From positions 36,189 through 100,188 of the forward strand of contig JBMOMT010000034.1 of the NCBI GenBank assembly GCA_049324835.1: DNA of 64,000 nt. Direction: 5' to 3'. Numbering within the stretch: the stretch's first letter is position 1; each line of letters opens with the position of its first letter. Origin of the DNA: JBMOMT01 sp049324835 (GTDB lineage: Bacteria > Chloroflexota > Anaerolineae > CAYNKW01). Under the pieces are notes generated by a model. That model worked only from the letters and a program-made list of their open reading frames with translations, ran no database searches and was not told the origin of the DNA. This document shows positions 41,781 through 50,271 of the stretch, in pieces. The position numbers were made by a program, and so were the translations under genes.

Positions 41781-41820
41781 GAGATAGAGATAGAGTCCAT
41801 GATTTCTCTATCTCTATCTC
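41781..41820 (+). terminator. 15-bp perfect hairpin after livJ
   Basis: Stem 41781-41795 (GAGATAGAGATAGAG) pairs exactly with 41806-41820 around a 10-base loop. It is built from GAGATA repeats. Position between binding protein and permease matches the hairpin at 3812-3847. Confidence 0.55.
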
Positions 41821-41847
41821 CTTTCTCTATCTGACAAGGAGAGGTCT

Positions 41848-42699
41848 ATGCTGATTCCCTCTTTGATGGACGGGCTGCTGCTGGGCTTTGTCTACGGCAT
41901 CGCAGCCATGGGGCTTTCTCTCATCTGGGGTGTGATGAACGTCATCAACCTGGCCCACGGGCCGGTCATTGCTCTGGGCATGTTCGGCGTCTACCTGGCT
42001 TTCACCGGCCTGGGCATGAACCCCTACCTGACCCTGCTGCTGGTGACCGTAGCCGGGCTGCTGCTGGGCGGGCTGATCTATTGGGTGGCCGTCCATCGGG
42101 TGATCGACGCGCCACACCTATCCACCTTGCTGGCCACCTTTGCGGTGAACATGATCCTCATCGGCATCGGCACGGCCGCCTTTACCACCTCGCCGCGTAA
42201 CGTAGACTTTAACCTGGGCAGCATCACCCTGGGGCCGATGACGCTGCCCTGGACGCGCATCCTGGCCGCCCTGGCCGCCGGGCTGGTCACAGCGCTGCTC
42301 TACCTCTTTCTCTACCGCACCCCACCCGGCAAGGCCATCCGCGCCGTGACCGACAACCGCGCCGCCGCCGAGCTGATGGGCATTCCCACCAATTGGGTGC
42401 TGGCCCTCAGCTTTGGCCTGGGCACGATGCTGGCCGCCATCTCTGGTGGACTGATCGCCACCTTTTTTCCCTTCACCATCCTGGCCGGCGGTTCCTACGA
42501 ATTAAAGAGTTTCGTCATCTGTGTGCTGGGCGGCCTGGGCAACCCGCTGGGCGCGCTCATCGGCGGGCTGCTGCTGGGCGCGCTGGAGGGCATCATCCCC
42601 GCCTTCATGGAGACCTCCTGGGTGCCGGTCTTGGAATTCGTCCTGTTTGTCCTGATCCTGCTGGTGCGGCCTCAGGGCCTGCTGGGGAGCAAGACATGA
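41848..42699 (+). CDS. livH: branched-chain amino-acid ABC permease LivH
   Basis: A 283-residue LivH-family permease with eight or so membrane helices. Family signatures are GLLLGFVYGIAAMGLSLIWG at the N-terminus, VMNVINLAHGPVIALG, the RAVTDNRAAAELMGIPTNWV coupling helix and the C-terminal LGGLGNPLGALIGGLLLG. AAGGAG precedes ATG 41848. Its stop overlaps the start of livM by 4 bases. Confidence 0.93.
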   Translation: MLIPSLMDGLLLGFVYGIAAMGLSLIWGVMNVINLAHGPVIALGMFGVYLAFTGLGMNPYLTLLLVTVAGLLLGGLIYWVAVHRVIDAPHLSTLLATFAVNMILIGIGTAAFTTSPRNVDFNLGSITLGPMTLPWTRILAALAAGLVTALLYLFLYRTPPGKAIRAVTDNRAAAELMGIPTNWVLALSFGLGTMLAAISGGLIATFFPFTILAGGSYELKSFVICVLGGLGNPLGALIGGLLLGALEGIIPAFMETSWVPVLEFVLFVLILLVRPQGLLGSKT

Positions 42700-43670
42700 A
42701 AAGACAATTGCGAAATCCCGGACTGTGGCTCTCGCTGGCGATCACCGCTGCCTTTGCCCTGTGGCCGGCCCTGGCCGGCAACCAGGCCTACGCCCGCGAG
42801 ACGGCCTTTACCATCCTTAAAGCGGTGACTTTTGCCTCCAGCCTGAACATCCTGTTGGGCTACACCGGCTATGTCAGTTTTGGCCACATCGTCTTTTTCG
42901 GCCTGGGCGGCTATGTCGGCTTTTACCTGATGGATGAACACAACGCGCACCTGGCCCTCGCCGTGCTGGCCGGCGGCTTGAGCGCTGCCCTGCTGGCCTT
43001 CCTGCTGGGCAAGGCGATCCTCCGCCTGCGCGGCGCCTACTTTGCCCTGGCGACCATCGGCGTCAACGAGGCGATGCGAGCTTTTGTCAAGAACTTTGAG
43101 CCTTTTGGCGGCTCTACCGGCATGACGCTCAACTTCAAGGTCTACCAGTCCTTCGGCGGCCCCGATCAGGCGCTGTGGATCGCCTACGTGACGGTCGCCG
43201 CGCTGAGCCTGATCGTCGTCCTGGTCAGTTTTTTGGTCAAAACCTCGCGCTTTGGCCTGGGACTCCAGGCCATCCGCGAAAATGAAGACGCTGCCGAGGT
43301 CATGGGCGTGGTGGCGCCCAATGCCAAGACGTGGGCCTACGTTCTCTCTGCGCTCTTTCCCGGCATGTTGGGCGTGCTCTTTTTCTTCAAGAACGGCAAT
43401 GTCGAGCCGCGCGATGCCTTTGTGCTCCACCAGTCGATCGAAGCCATCGTCATGGTTATGCTCGGCGGCCAGGGAACGGTGCTGGGACCGATCCTGGGCG
43501 GGGCGGTCTATCAGCGCCTGCGCGGCCTGTTGCTGGTCAGCCCGCTGTTCAAAAACATCCAACTGGCTGTGGCTGGCGTGTTGCTGCTGGTCATCGTCCT
43601 CTTTGTGCCGGCGGGTGTAGTCGGCTGGCTGCGGGGACGCTTTTCCCGCCTGCGGAGGGTGCTGGAATGA
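42696..43670 (+). CDS. livM: branched-chain amino-acid ABC permease LivM
   Basis: A 324-residue LivM-family permease. After a first helix the family motif NILLGYTGYVSFGHIVFFGL appears, then LRGAYFALATIGVNEAMRAF, the coupling helix GLGLQAIRENEDAAEVMGV and the closing MLGGQGTVLGPILGGAVYQRL. ATG 42696 overlaps livH (ATGA). Its own stop overlaps the start of livG in the same way, so channel and ATPase subunits are made in tight stoichiometry. Confidence 0.92.
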   Translation: MKRQLRNPGLWLSLAITAAFALWPALAGNQAYARETAFTILKAVTFASSLNILLGYTGYVSFGHIVFFGLGGYVGFYLMDEHNAHLALAVLAGGLSAALLAFLLGKAILRLRGAYFALATIGVNEAMRAFVKNFEPFGGSTGMTLNFKVYQSFGGPDQALWIAYVTVAALSLIVVLVSFLVKTSRFGLGLQAIRENEDAAEVMGVVAPNAKTWAYVLSALFPGMLGVLFFFKNGNVEPRDAFVLHQSIEAIVMVMLGGQGTVLGPILGGAVYQRLRGLLLVSPLFKNIQLAVAGVLLLVIVLFVPAGVVGWLRGRFSRLRRVLE

Positions 43671-44425
43671 GCGCGCAACCGATTCTACAAATCCAGGATG
43701 TCTCCAAACGTTTCGGCGGCTTGCAAGCCCTGGCCCACGTCACCTTTGACCTGCCGCAGGGCCAGATTCTGGGCCTGATCGGCCCCAACGGCGCGGGCAA
43801 AACGACGCTGTTCAACTGCATCAACGGCATCTACCCTCCGGATGAGGGCCTGGTGCTCTTTAAAAGCCAGAACATCACCGGCTGGAAGCCCTATCACGTC
43901 GCCCGACTGGGGCTGGCCCGCACCCACCAGATCGTCAAACCGCTCAACGAGCTGACCGTGCTGGAAAACGTGATGGCCGGCGCCTGTTTTGGTCACGAGC
44001 AGCGATCTCGGGGCGAAGCGGAAGGCATCGCCGATGAGGTGCTGAGGTTCGTCGGCCTGGCCGAGCGGCGCGATCAGCTCGCTGCCAGCCTCAACGTGGC
44101 CCAGAAGAAACGCCTGGAGCTGGCCCGTGCTCTGGCCGCCCGCCCCTTCCTGCTGCTGCTGGACGAGGTGCTGGCCGGCCTCAACCCCACCGAGATCGCC
44201 GAAATGGTCGAGGTGGTGCGCCACATCCGCGACCAGGGGGTGACGATTCTGATCATCGAGCACGTGATGCACGCCCTGATGAACGTCTCGGACCGGGTTA
44301 TCGTCCTCGACTATGGTCAGCAGATTGCCGAGGGCACGCCCGACGAGGTGGCCAACGATCCCAAGGTGATCGAAGCCTACCTGGGCGATCCTAAACTGGC
44401 CGGGCGGCTGTTGGGGGAGGAGTGA
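43667..44425 (+). CDS. livG: branched-chain amino-acid ABC ATPase LivG
   Basis: A 252-residue ABC ATPase. Walker A is GPNGAGKTT (about residues 38-46), Walker B is LLLLDEVLAGL and the switch His is in LIIEHVM, with the LivG-type C-terminal EGTPDEVANDPKVIEAYLG. The signature motif is altered: where LSYGQQRR or LSGGQ is usual it reads LNVAQKKRLELARAL, which keeps the Gln but lacks the Gly pair. Energises the importer together with LivF. Confidence 0.91.
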   Translation: MSAQPILQIQDVSKRFGGLQALAHVTFDLPQGQILGLIGPNGAGKTTLFNCINGIYPPDEGLVLFKSQNITGWKPYHVARLGLARTHQIVKPLNELTVLENVMAGACFGHEQRSRGEAEGIADEVLRFVGLAERRDQLAASLNVAQKKRLELARALAARPFLLLLDEVLAGLNPTEIAEMVEVVRHIRDQGVTILIIEHVMHALMNVSDRVIVLDYGQQIAEGTPDEVANDPKVIEAYLGDPKLAGRLLGEE

Positions 44426-44427
44426 CC

Positions 44428-45138
44428 ATGGCCTTGTTAGAGATTCAGAACGTTTCTTCCGGCTACGGCGAGGTGCAGATTCTGTGGAACGTGTCGCTCA
44501 CGCTGGAGCGCGGCAAACTCACGGCGCTGGTCGGTTCCAACGGCGTGGGCAAAACGACGCTGCTGCGCACTGTCTCTGGGCTGATCCGGCCCTGGCAGGG
44601 CAACGTCCTATTCGACGAGCGCAACATAACCCGGGTCTCGGCCCATAACAAAGCAGCCCAGGGCATCGTCATGGTTCCGGAGGGCCGCCAGCTCTTCCCG
44701 CGTATGAGCGTCCACGAAAACCTGGAAATGGGCGCCTTTACCAAACGGGCCAAAGCGCACTTTCGAGAGAACCTGGAAAAAGTGTACGACATGCTGCCGC
44801 GCCTCAAGGAGCGCGCCAGCCAGAAAGCCGGCACGCTCTCTGGCGGCGAGCAGCAAATGCTGGCCGTGGGCCGGGGGTTGATGGCCCAGCCGGAAGTGCT
44901 GATGTTCGACGAACTGTCGTTGGGACTGGCGCCCTTTCTGGTGTTGAACCTGTTCGAGGTGCTGCAACGGCTGAAAGCCTCAGGGTTGACCATGCTGCTG
45001 GTGGAGCAAAACGTGCAGATGGCCCTGGCCGTGAGTGATTATGCCTACGTGCTGGCCGACGGCCGGATGGAGCTGGAAGGCCCTTCCCGTGAACTCGCTC
45101 GAAACGAGCACGTACGCCGCGCTTACCTGGGCATCTAA
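44428..45138 (+). CDS. livF: branched-chain amino-acid ABC ATPase LivF
   Basis: A 236-residue ABC ATPase with Walker A GSNGVGKTT, the family VPEGRQLFPRMSVHENLEMG stretch, canonical signature LSGGEQQMLAVGRGLM, Walker B VLMFDELSLGL and LLVEQNVQMAL. ATG 44428 follows GGGGGAGGAG; a GTG 6 bases earlier is possible. It completes the importer. Unlike LivG its signature motif is intact, so the LivF side should carry an ordinary ATPase site. Confidence 0.92.
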   Translation: MALLEIQNVSSGYGEVQILWNVSLTLERGKLTALVGSNGVGKTTLLRTVSGLIRPWQGNVLFDERNITRVSAHNKAAQGIVMVPEGRQLFPRMSVHENLEMGAFTKRAKAHFRENLEKVYDMLPRLKERASQKAGTLSGGEQQMLAVGRGLMAQPEVLMFDELSLGLAPFLVLNLFEVLQRLKASGLTMLLVEQNVQMALAVSDYAYVLADGRMELEGPSRELARNEHVRRAYLGI

Positions 45139-45174
45139 AGTCAAACCTCAATCTTGGCTGTGAAGGAGGGAAAA

Positions 45175-45819
45175 ATGCTCGTCGGTGAAAGAATGACCCA
45201 CAACCCATTGACCACCACACCCGATACGCCCGTGACAGAAGCGCTGGATTTTATGCGCCGCGAAAAGGTGCGTCGGCTGCCGGTGGTGGACAAAAAAGGT
45301 AAACTGGTCGGCATCGTGTCCGACAAAGACCTGCTCTACGCTTCACCTTCGCCGGTCACCTCGCTGAGCGTGTGGGAGGTGCACTATTTGCTCTCCAAAC
45401 TCCAAGTAGACGACGTGATGACCCGCGACGTCATCACCGTCACCGAAGATGTGCCGCTGGAAGACGCCGCCCGCATCATGGTCGATAAAAAAATCGGCGG
45501 GCTGCCGGTGGTGCGCGACGCCACGGTGGTGGGCATCATCACCGAAACCGATCTGTTTAAACTCTTTATCGAGCTATTCGGCGCCCGGCAAAAAGGCGTG
45601 CGGCTGACCGTGCTGGTGCCGGCGGTGAAAGGCGAGCTGGCCAAAATCACCTCCGAAATAGCCAGCCGAGACGGCAACATCATCGCGCTGGGCACCTTTC
45701 TGGGCGAAGACCCCACCAACGCCCTCGTGACCATCAAGGTCGAAGACGTGCCCAAAGATACCCTGATCGCGGCGCTCAAACCCCTGGTGTTGGAGATCAC
45801 CGACGCCCGCGAGAGTTGA
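45175..45819 (+). CDS. CBS-CBS-ACT domain protein (AcuB-like)
   Basis: A 214-residue protein with two CBS domains (about residues 1-60 and 76-130; MTHNPLTTTPDTPVTEAL, RRLPVVDKKGKLVGIVSDKD, VMTRDVITVTEDVPLEDA, IGGLPVVRDATVVGIITETD) and a C-terminal ACT-like domain (about 140-205, VRLTVLVPAVKGELAKITSE). CBS pairs bind adenine nucleotides and ACT domains bind amino acids. GGAGGG precedes ATG 45175. It lies 36 bases after livF and may report amino-acid or energy status to the transporter. A same-length paralogue is at 58973 inside the Hdr cluster. Confidence 0.87.
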   Translation: MLVGERMTHNPLTTTPDTPVTEALDFMRREKVRRLPVVDKKGKLVGIVSDKDLLYASPSPVTSLSVWEVHYLLSKLQVDDVMTRDVITVTEDVPLEDAARIMVDKKIGGLPVVRDATVVGIITETDLFKLFIELFGARQKGVRLTVLVPAVKGELAKITSEIASRDGNIIALGTFLGEDPTNALVTIKVEDVPKDTLIAALKPLVLEITDARES

Positions 45820-45931
45820 GATCGACCGCCCTGCACACCTGTCGACGCGGGCCGGGTGTGTGACGATGCAAGGCGTGCCGCATCTTGGGCGCGCCTTTGT
45901 GTTTCAGACTACGAACCGTCAGGAGAGAATA

Positions 45932-47875
45932 GTGCACAATCGCCGCACCCTGGAAGCCCTGGCTGTGCTGGGTGTGTTGGCCCTGGCCGGCTGGCTGCGG
46001 TTGAGCTGGCCGGGCGTCAACTCGTTCAGCTTCGACGAGGCGCGCGTCAGCCTGATGGCCCTCAAAATGGCCCGACAGGCTGAATTTGCCCTGCTGGGCA
46101 TGCAATCGTCCACCGGTGTGCCCAACTTTCCGGCCGCCGTCTGGGTCTTGACCCTACCTTACCTCCTCTCCACCGATCCACTCATCGCCACGCTGTTCGT
46201 GGGCCTGTTGGGCGCGCTGGCCGTGGCCGGGGTGTGGTGGCTGGCCCGATGCGCCTGGGGTCCGTGGGCCGGGCTGAGCGCAGCGCTGCTGTTTGCGGCA
46301 TCACCCTTTGCCGTCCTTTACGCCCGCGGCATCTGGAGCCAGGACCTGCTGCCACCGCTGGCCGTTTCATGGGCATTGGCCGGGACGATAGGGGCGAGCG
46401 AGCGAAAACCGTGGGCCGTGGCAACGCACGTTTTCCTGGCGGGGTTCACCTTTCAGGTGCATTATGCCGGCCTGGCATTGCTGCCGCTCACCGTCTGGCT
46501 GTTTTTGCGACATCGGCTTTGGAAGCAGTGGCCTGCCGCCCTGTTGGGCGGCGGGCTGGCCGCCCTGGCCGCCTGGCCGTTCGTGCGCACCATTTGGTGT
46601 TGTGCGCCGGGGGTACAGGCCGATCTCGAACGGCTGTGGCAGCAGCCATCACTCACCAGCCTGGCCGGCTTTGGCCAGCTGGCCGAAATGGGCGCCGGCA
46701 CGAACTGGGAATGGCTGCTGCTGGGCGAGAGTTGGTCGTGGGGGCCGCCTCTTGCCGCCCTCACCACCGCGGCGAGCCTGACGGCGGCGATCCTCATCGG
46801 GTTGGGTCTGATAACCCTGGCGCGACAGGCCTGGTCCGACATGCACGCTGGACGATGCGGCTGGCGCGCCTCACTGACGGCGCTGCTGCCGCTGTGGGCT
46901 ATCGCGGCCCCGCTGGTTTTTCTGCGCTCCAAAACGCCGGTTTTTCACCAATACCACCTGGCAGCTCTGCCCGCGCTCTTTATAGCAGCGGGCGCAGTGG
47001 CCGGGCTGAAACGGCCAGGACGATGGTGGGGAATGACAGTCACGATAATCTGCCTGATGGCCGCCGCGATCCAGGCAGCGGCGGTGGCGCAAGGGTTAAA
47101 CCAGGTGGCGGTGCGACTGACTCCCGGCGGCATCGGCACGCCGCTGGCCCAACCTCGCGCGGCAGTGCAGGCGCTGAGAGATGGCCACGAAATCGTGGTG
47201 CTTGCCCACGGCGACGTACCTGAATTCTACGGCGACGCCGCCGGTTTCAGTGTGCTGCTGTGGGACACTCGGCACCGCATCGTCGATGGGCAATCGGTGC
47301 TGCTGCTGCCGGAAGGGCCCGCGCACCTGCTGGCTACGTTCGAGAGCCTGCCGGCCTGGGCAGAAGCGCAGGCCGCCGGGCTGGACGGCGAAACACAGCT
47401 GCTGCCCCGGCGGCAGGGTGAACCGCCCTACGCCGCCCTCACCCTCGAAGGCGCAGCGCCCGCCGGCTTTCAGCCCATCGAGCTGCCGCTGAGGCTGGCC
47501 AACGGCGCGCAGTTGCAGGGCTGGCGGGTGCGGGTGGTGGATGGACGGCTGCGCGTGTCCACCTGGTGGAAGCTGGTCGGGCCGTTGGCGACGGATCGTT
47601 ATCATCAATTCAACCATCTGCACACCGCTGCGACGCTGGCCGCCGGCGCAGAGCCGCTGGCCGGACACGATGTGCCCCTCTCTTCTCAGGCCTGGCAGCA
47701 GGGCGACACCCTCATCACCTGGGCCGATTTCGACGTCCCGGCGGAAGCGGGGCCCTTTTGGATCGACGTGGGCATGTACACCTGGCCGGAAATCGCCCGC
47801 AGCCCGGTGCTGAATCGAGCCGGCGATCCACTGGCGCCGATACGGTTGGGCCCCTTTGACCGGCCGGAGGGCTGA
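45932..47875 (+). CDS. GT39-like membrane glycosyltransferase
   Basis: A 647-residue polytopic protein of the GT-C superfamily. The first outer loop has the DE pair (FSFDEARVSL, D35-E36) typical of PMT/ArnT-type transferases, followed by repeated membrane helices to about residue 400 and an extracytoplasmic C-terminal domain ending in beta strands (LANGAQLQGWRVRVVDGRLR). GTG 45932 follows AGGAGAG. Compared with the gene at 11969 it has only one C-terminal beta module and lacks HPPLY. Sugar donor and acceptor unknown. Confidence 0.75.
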   Translation: MHNRRTLEALAVLGVLALAGWLRLSWPGVNSFSFDEARVSLMALKMARQAEFALLGMQSSTGVPNFPAAVWVLTLPYLLSTDPLIATLFVGLLGALAVAGVWWLARCAWGPWAGLSAALLFAASPFAVLYARGIWSQDLLPPLAVSWALAGTIGASERKPWAVATHVFLAGFTFQVHYAGLALLPLTVWLFLRHRLWKQWPAALLGGGLAALAAWPFVRTIWCCAPGVQADLERLWQQPSLTSLAGFGQLAEMGAGTNWEWLLLGESWSWGPPLAALTTAASLTAAILIGLGLITLARQAWSDMHAGRCGWRASLTALLPLWAIAAPLVFLRSKTPVFHQYHLAALPALFIAAGAVAGLKRPGRWWGMTVTIICLMAAAIQAAAVAQGLNQVAVRLTPGGIGTPLAQPRAAVQALRDGHEIVVLAHGDVPEFYGDAAGFSVLLWDTRHRIVDGQSVLLLPEGPAHLLATFESLPAWAEAQAAGLDGETQLLPRRQGEPPYAALTLEGAAPAGFQPIELPLRLANGAQLQGWRVRVVDGRLRVSTWWKLVGPLATDRYHQFNHLHTAATLAAGAEPLAGHDVPLSSQAWQQGDTLITWADFDVPAEAGPFWIDVGMYTWPEIARSPVLNRAGDPLAPIRLGPFDRPEG

Positions 47876-47890
47876 AAAAACCAAAAAGGG

Positions 47891-47920
47891 TTGGACAAAT
47901 TCCACAGGTTGGTGTATAAT
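47891..47920 (+). promoter_or_regulatory. promoter of the Yip1-like gene
   Basis: TTGGAC (47891-47896; or TGGACA one base on, with a 17-base spacer) and TATAAT (47915-47920). Start near 47927. GAAAGGAG follows about 30 bases into the leader (47957-47964), while the gene's own ribosome site is just before 48058. Confidence 0.7.
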
Positions 47921-48057
47921 CTGCAGCAGTTGTAAAATGGAGCAGTCAACCAGCCTGAAAGGAGAAAAGCGGGCCAGAATTCGAACGCGGTCAACCAATC
48001 AAAAACCGATGTACCTCAGCCGTCATTCAAATCAAACTCAAAAAGGAGAACAACGAG

Positions 48058-48633
48058 ATGGACGTGGACATCAATGCTATCATCAGTCGTGTCAAGCGAA
48101 TCTTTACCTTTGATTTGACCGTTTTCCAAGAAGTCGAAGCCGACCAGACGGCCACCCGGCAGGCGTGGGTAGTGGTGGCCGTTGCAGCCGTGGCCTCGGC
48201 CATCGGCTCGGCCATCGGCAGCCTGATCAGCGGCGGCGGTTTCGTCGGCCTTCTCATCGCCCTCATTCTGACGCCCATCTTTGCCATCGCCGGTTATTTC
48301 GTCTGGGCTTTCGTGACCTCGTGGGTGGGCGTCAATATGTTCCAGGGTCAGACCGACTTTGAGGAGATGCAGCGCGTCATCGGCTTTGCCTATGCGCCCA
48401 ATGCCCTGGGCTTTTTCTCTTTCATCCCCTGCGTCGGCTGGCTGGCTTCGCTCGCCGGCGGCCTCTATGCACTGGCGCTGAGCGTTTTGGCCGTGAAAGA
48501 AGGCCTGGACGTGGACTGGGTACCGGCCATCATCACCTGCGTCATTGGCTGGATCGCCAACTTTGTCCTTTTGTTCATCCCGAGCCTCATCGTGGGTCTG
48601 GTCATCGGTGGAGCAACGGCTGCCCTTTCTTGA
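48058..48633 (+). CDS. Yip1-domain-like membrane protein
   Basis: A 191-residue protein with a short cytoplasmic N-terminus (VKRIFTFDLTVFQEVEAD) and five hydrophobic helices covering residues 37-190, matching the layout of bacterial Yip1/YIP family proteins. The conserved AFVTSWVG and YAPNALGFFSFIPCVGWL segments fit that family. Function in bacteria is not established. AAGGAG precedes the start. Monocistronic with a strong promoter and a long leader. Confidence 0.7.
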   Translation: MDVDINAIISRVKRIFTFDLTVFQEVEADQTATRQAWVVVAVAAVASAIGSAIGSLISGGGFVGLLIALILTPIFAIAGYFVWAFVTSWVGVNMFQGQTDFEEMQRVIGFAYAPNALGFFSFIPCVGWLASLAGGLYALALSVLAVKEGLDVDWVPAIITCVIGWIANFVLLFIPSLIVGLVIGGATAALS

Positions 48634-48692
48634 GCCTGCTGCCATTCAGCCAACGCTTCCAGGATAGTGACCAAAAATGGTTGTGAGGTGAT

Positions 48693-48721
48693 TTGACGGT
48701 CGAAGCAGCAGCGATTATAAT
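48693..48721 (+). promoter_or_regulatory. promoter of the Hdr/MvhD/FrhB/Frd cluster
   Basis: TTGACG (48693-48698), 17 bases, TATAAT (48716-48721). Start near 48728, giving a leader of about 170 bases before hdrC. Confidence 0.75.
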
Positions 48722-48816
48722 GACCACACCCAGAAATAAATCGTTCAGATAACAAACAAGACCGATCAATGGCTGATTGGATAATTTTATCTTGGCAGGT
48801 TCAACAGAGACATCTG

Positions 48817-48870
48817 AAGGGACAATGAGCACGCTCCGGCATCCAGTGAGCCGGTCGTGGATTGTCCCTT
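48817..48870 (+). terminator. long hairpin in the leader of the Hdr cluster (terminator or attenuator)
   Basis: A 19-bp interrupted stem: 10 bp (48817-48826 with 48861-48870), 4 bp (48830-48833 with 48856-48859) and 5 bp (48836-48840 with 48850-48854), 9-base loop, followed by TCTGTTTT. It lies downstream of the cluster promoter and upstream of the first gene, so partial termination could control the whole cluster. Confidence 0.6.
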
Positions 48871-48897
48871 TCTGTTTTGCAGGCCGTGGAGGCGGAG

Positions 48898-49305
48898 ATG
48901 CGTGTCCGGTTATCAAAAGCATCCATCAAGAACGATCTGGTGAAAAAGATCAAAGAGATCAGCGGCCAGGACCTGCTGGCCTGCTACCAGTGCGGCAAGT
49001 GCTCGGCCGGCTGCCCGGCGGCGTTCGCCATGGACATGCTGCCCAGCCAGGTGATCCGCTATGCCCAGTTGGGCCTGGTGGAAAAGGTGCTGGCATCACA
49101 GACGCCCTGGTTCTGCGCGGCCTGCCAGACCTGCTACGCCCGCTGCCCCAAGGGCATCGACCTGGCGCGCATCATGGAAGCGGTGCGTGAGATCATTTTG
49201 CAGGAAAAGGGCGATCACATCACCATCAACGACATTTCACCGCTAGAACTGGCCGAATACCCGCAGCAGTTGTTCATCGGCGGGTTCCGCAAGTACACGT
49301 CCTGA
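48898..49305 (+). CDS. hdrC: heterodisulfide reductase subunit C-like iron-sulfur protein, set 1
   Basis: A 135-residue electron-transfer protein with two [4Fe-4S] motifs: C29/C32/C35/C39 (CYQCGKCSAGCP) and C73/C76/C79/C83 (CAACQTCYARCP), at the spacing of HdrC. In HdrABC complexes HdrC carries electrons from HdrA to HdrB. It has no membrane helix. GGAGGCGGAG precedes ATG 48898. Gene order C-B-A with only 12 bases to hdrB supports a complex. Confidence 0.9.
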   Translation: MRVRLSKASIKNDLVKKIKEISGQDLLACYQCGKCSAGCPAAFAMDMLPSQVIRYAQLGLVEKVLASQTPWFCAACQTCYARCPKGIDLARIMEAVREIILQEKGDHITINDISPLELAEYPQQLFIGGFRKYTS

Positions 49306-49317
49306 CGGAGAGACGGC

Positions 49318-50193
49318 ATGAAGGTTCCTTATTTTCCCGGATGCACGCTGAACACCACCGCCAAAGGCTTCGATAACGCCGTGCGGGCCTCGGCGGCGGC
49401 GCTGGGCGTGGAACTGATCGAACTGCTAGAATGGAACTGCTGTGGCGCAACCTTCCCCTTGCTGGTGGACAATGCCATGGACCTGCTCGCCCCGACGGAC
49501 ATCCTCTACAAGGCCAGCCTGCAAGGCAACCGGCTGGCGATTGCCTGCACTACCTGCTACAACGTCGTCCGGCGGGCCAACCACGCCCTCAAAAACGACG
49601 GCGACATGCTGGAAAAGATCAACTATTTCCTGGAGCACGACAGCGACTACCAGGCCACCGTCGAAGCGCTCGACGTGGTGCAGATCCTGCGCGACGATGT
49701 GGGTTGGGAGGCGGTGCGCCAGGCGGTGAAAAAACCGCTGAACGGGCTGCGGGTGGCGGCCTACTATGGCTGCATGGTGGTGCGCCCGCCCGCCGAAGTG
49801 GCCTACGACGATCCCGATAACCCCACCGCGCTCGACGATATGATCACAGCGTTGGGTGGTCAACCGGTGGCCTGGCCGCACAAGACCGAGTGCTGCGGCG
49901 CGTATCTGGCGGTCAAATCGCCGCAGGTCACGCAGGAAATGAGCTACACCGTGCTCAGCGCGGCGGCCCACAACGGAGCAGAGATCGTCGTGACCAACTG
50001 CCCGTTGTGCCAGTTCAACCTGGATAAACAGCAGCAAACCATGGCCCAACGCTACGCCGGCTTCAGGCCACTGCCGGTGCTCTATTGGGCGCAGCTCTTG
50101 GGCCTGGCTTTGGGGCTGGATGGCTCGAATTACGACCTGGATAAAACCTACATTCCCGCCCGCCCTCTGCTGGAACGGGTGGGGTTGGTATAA
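49318..50193 (+). CDS. hdrB: heterodisulfide reductase subunit B-like protein, set 1
   Basis: A 291-residue HdrB homologue with two complete CCG motifs: C9 then C41-C42 then C77/C80, and C152 then C192-C193 then C228/C231. In HdrB these hold the two non-cubane [4Fe-4S] clusters that reduce disulfides. All ten cysteines are present, so thiol-disulfide chemistry is expected. No CoM/CoB genes are seen, so in this bacterium the disulfide is a different one. Starts 12 bases after hdrC. Confidence 0.9.
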   Translation: MKVPYFPGCTLNTTAKGFDNAVRASAAALGVELIELLEWNCCGATFPLLVDNAMDLLAPTDILYKASLQGNRLAIACTTCYNVVRRANHALKNDGDMLEKINYFLEHDSDYQATVEALDVVQILRDDVGWEAVRQAVKKPLNGLRVAAYYGCMVVRPPAEVAYDDPDNPTALDDMITALGGQPVAWPHKTECCGAYLAVKSPQVTQEMSYTVLSAAAHNGAEIVVTNCPLCQFNLDKQQQTMAQRYAGFRPLPVLYWAQLLGLALGLDGSNYDLDKTYIPARPLLERVGLV

Positions 50194-50256
50194 CCACCGA
50201 GGCACAAAGGCTCAAAGATTTTTCTTTTTTCCTTCGTGACTTTGTGTCCTGGTGGT
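50193..50256. repeat. imperfect inverted repeat (ACCACC...GGCACAAAG type)
   Basis: Arms 50193-50209 and 50240-50256 pair with two mismatches around a T-rich loop. Related ACCACAAAG/CTTTGTGT-type motifs occur near 18250, 55768 and 59622-59674. It lies between hdrB and hdrA of set 1. Confidence 0.55.
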
Positions 50257-50271
50257 CGGAAAGATTTCCCT

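Noticed and set aside
48817..48870. Short coding sequence from ATG 48825 within the leader
   Set aside because: It lies inside the stem of the leader hairpin, has no ribosome site of its own and the frame shows no recognisable product.
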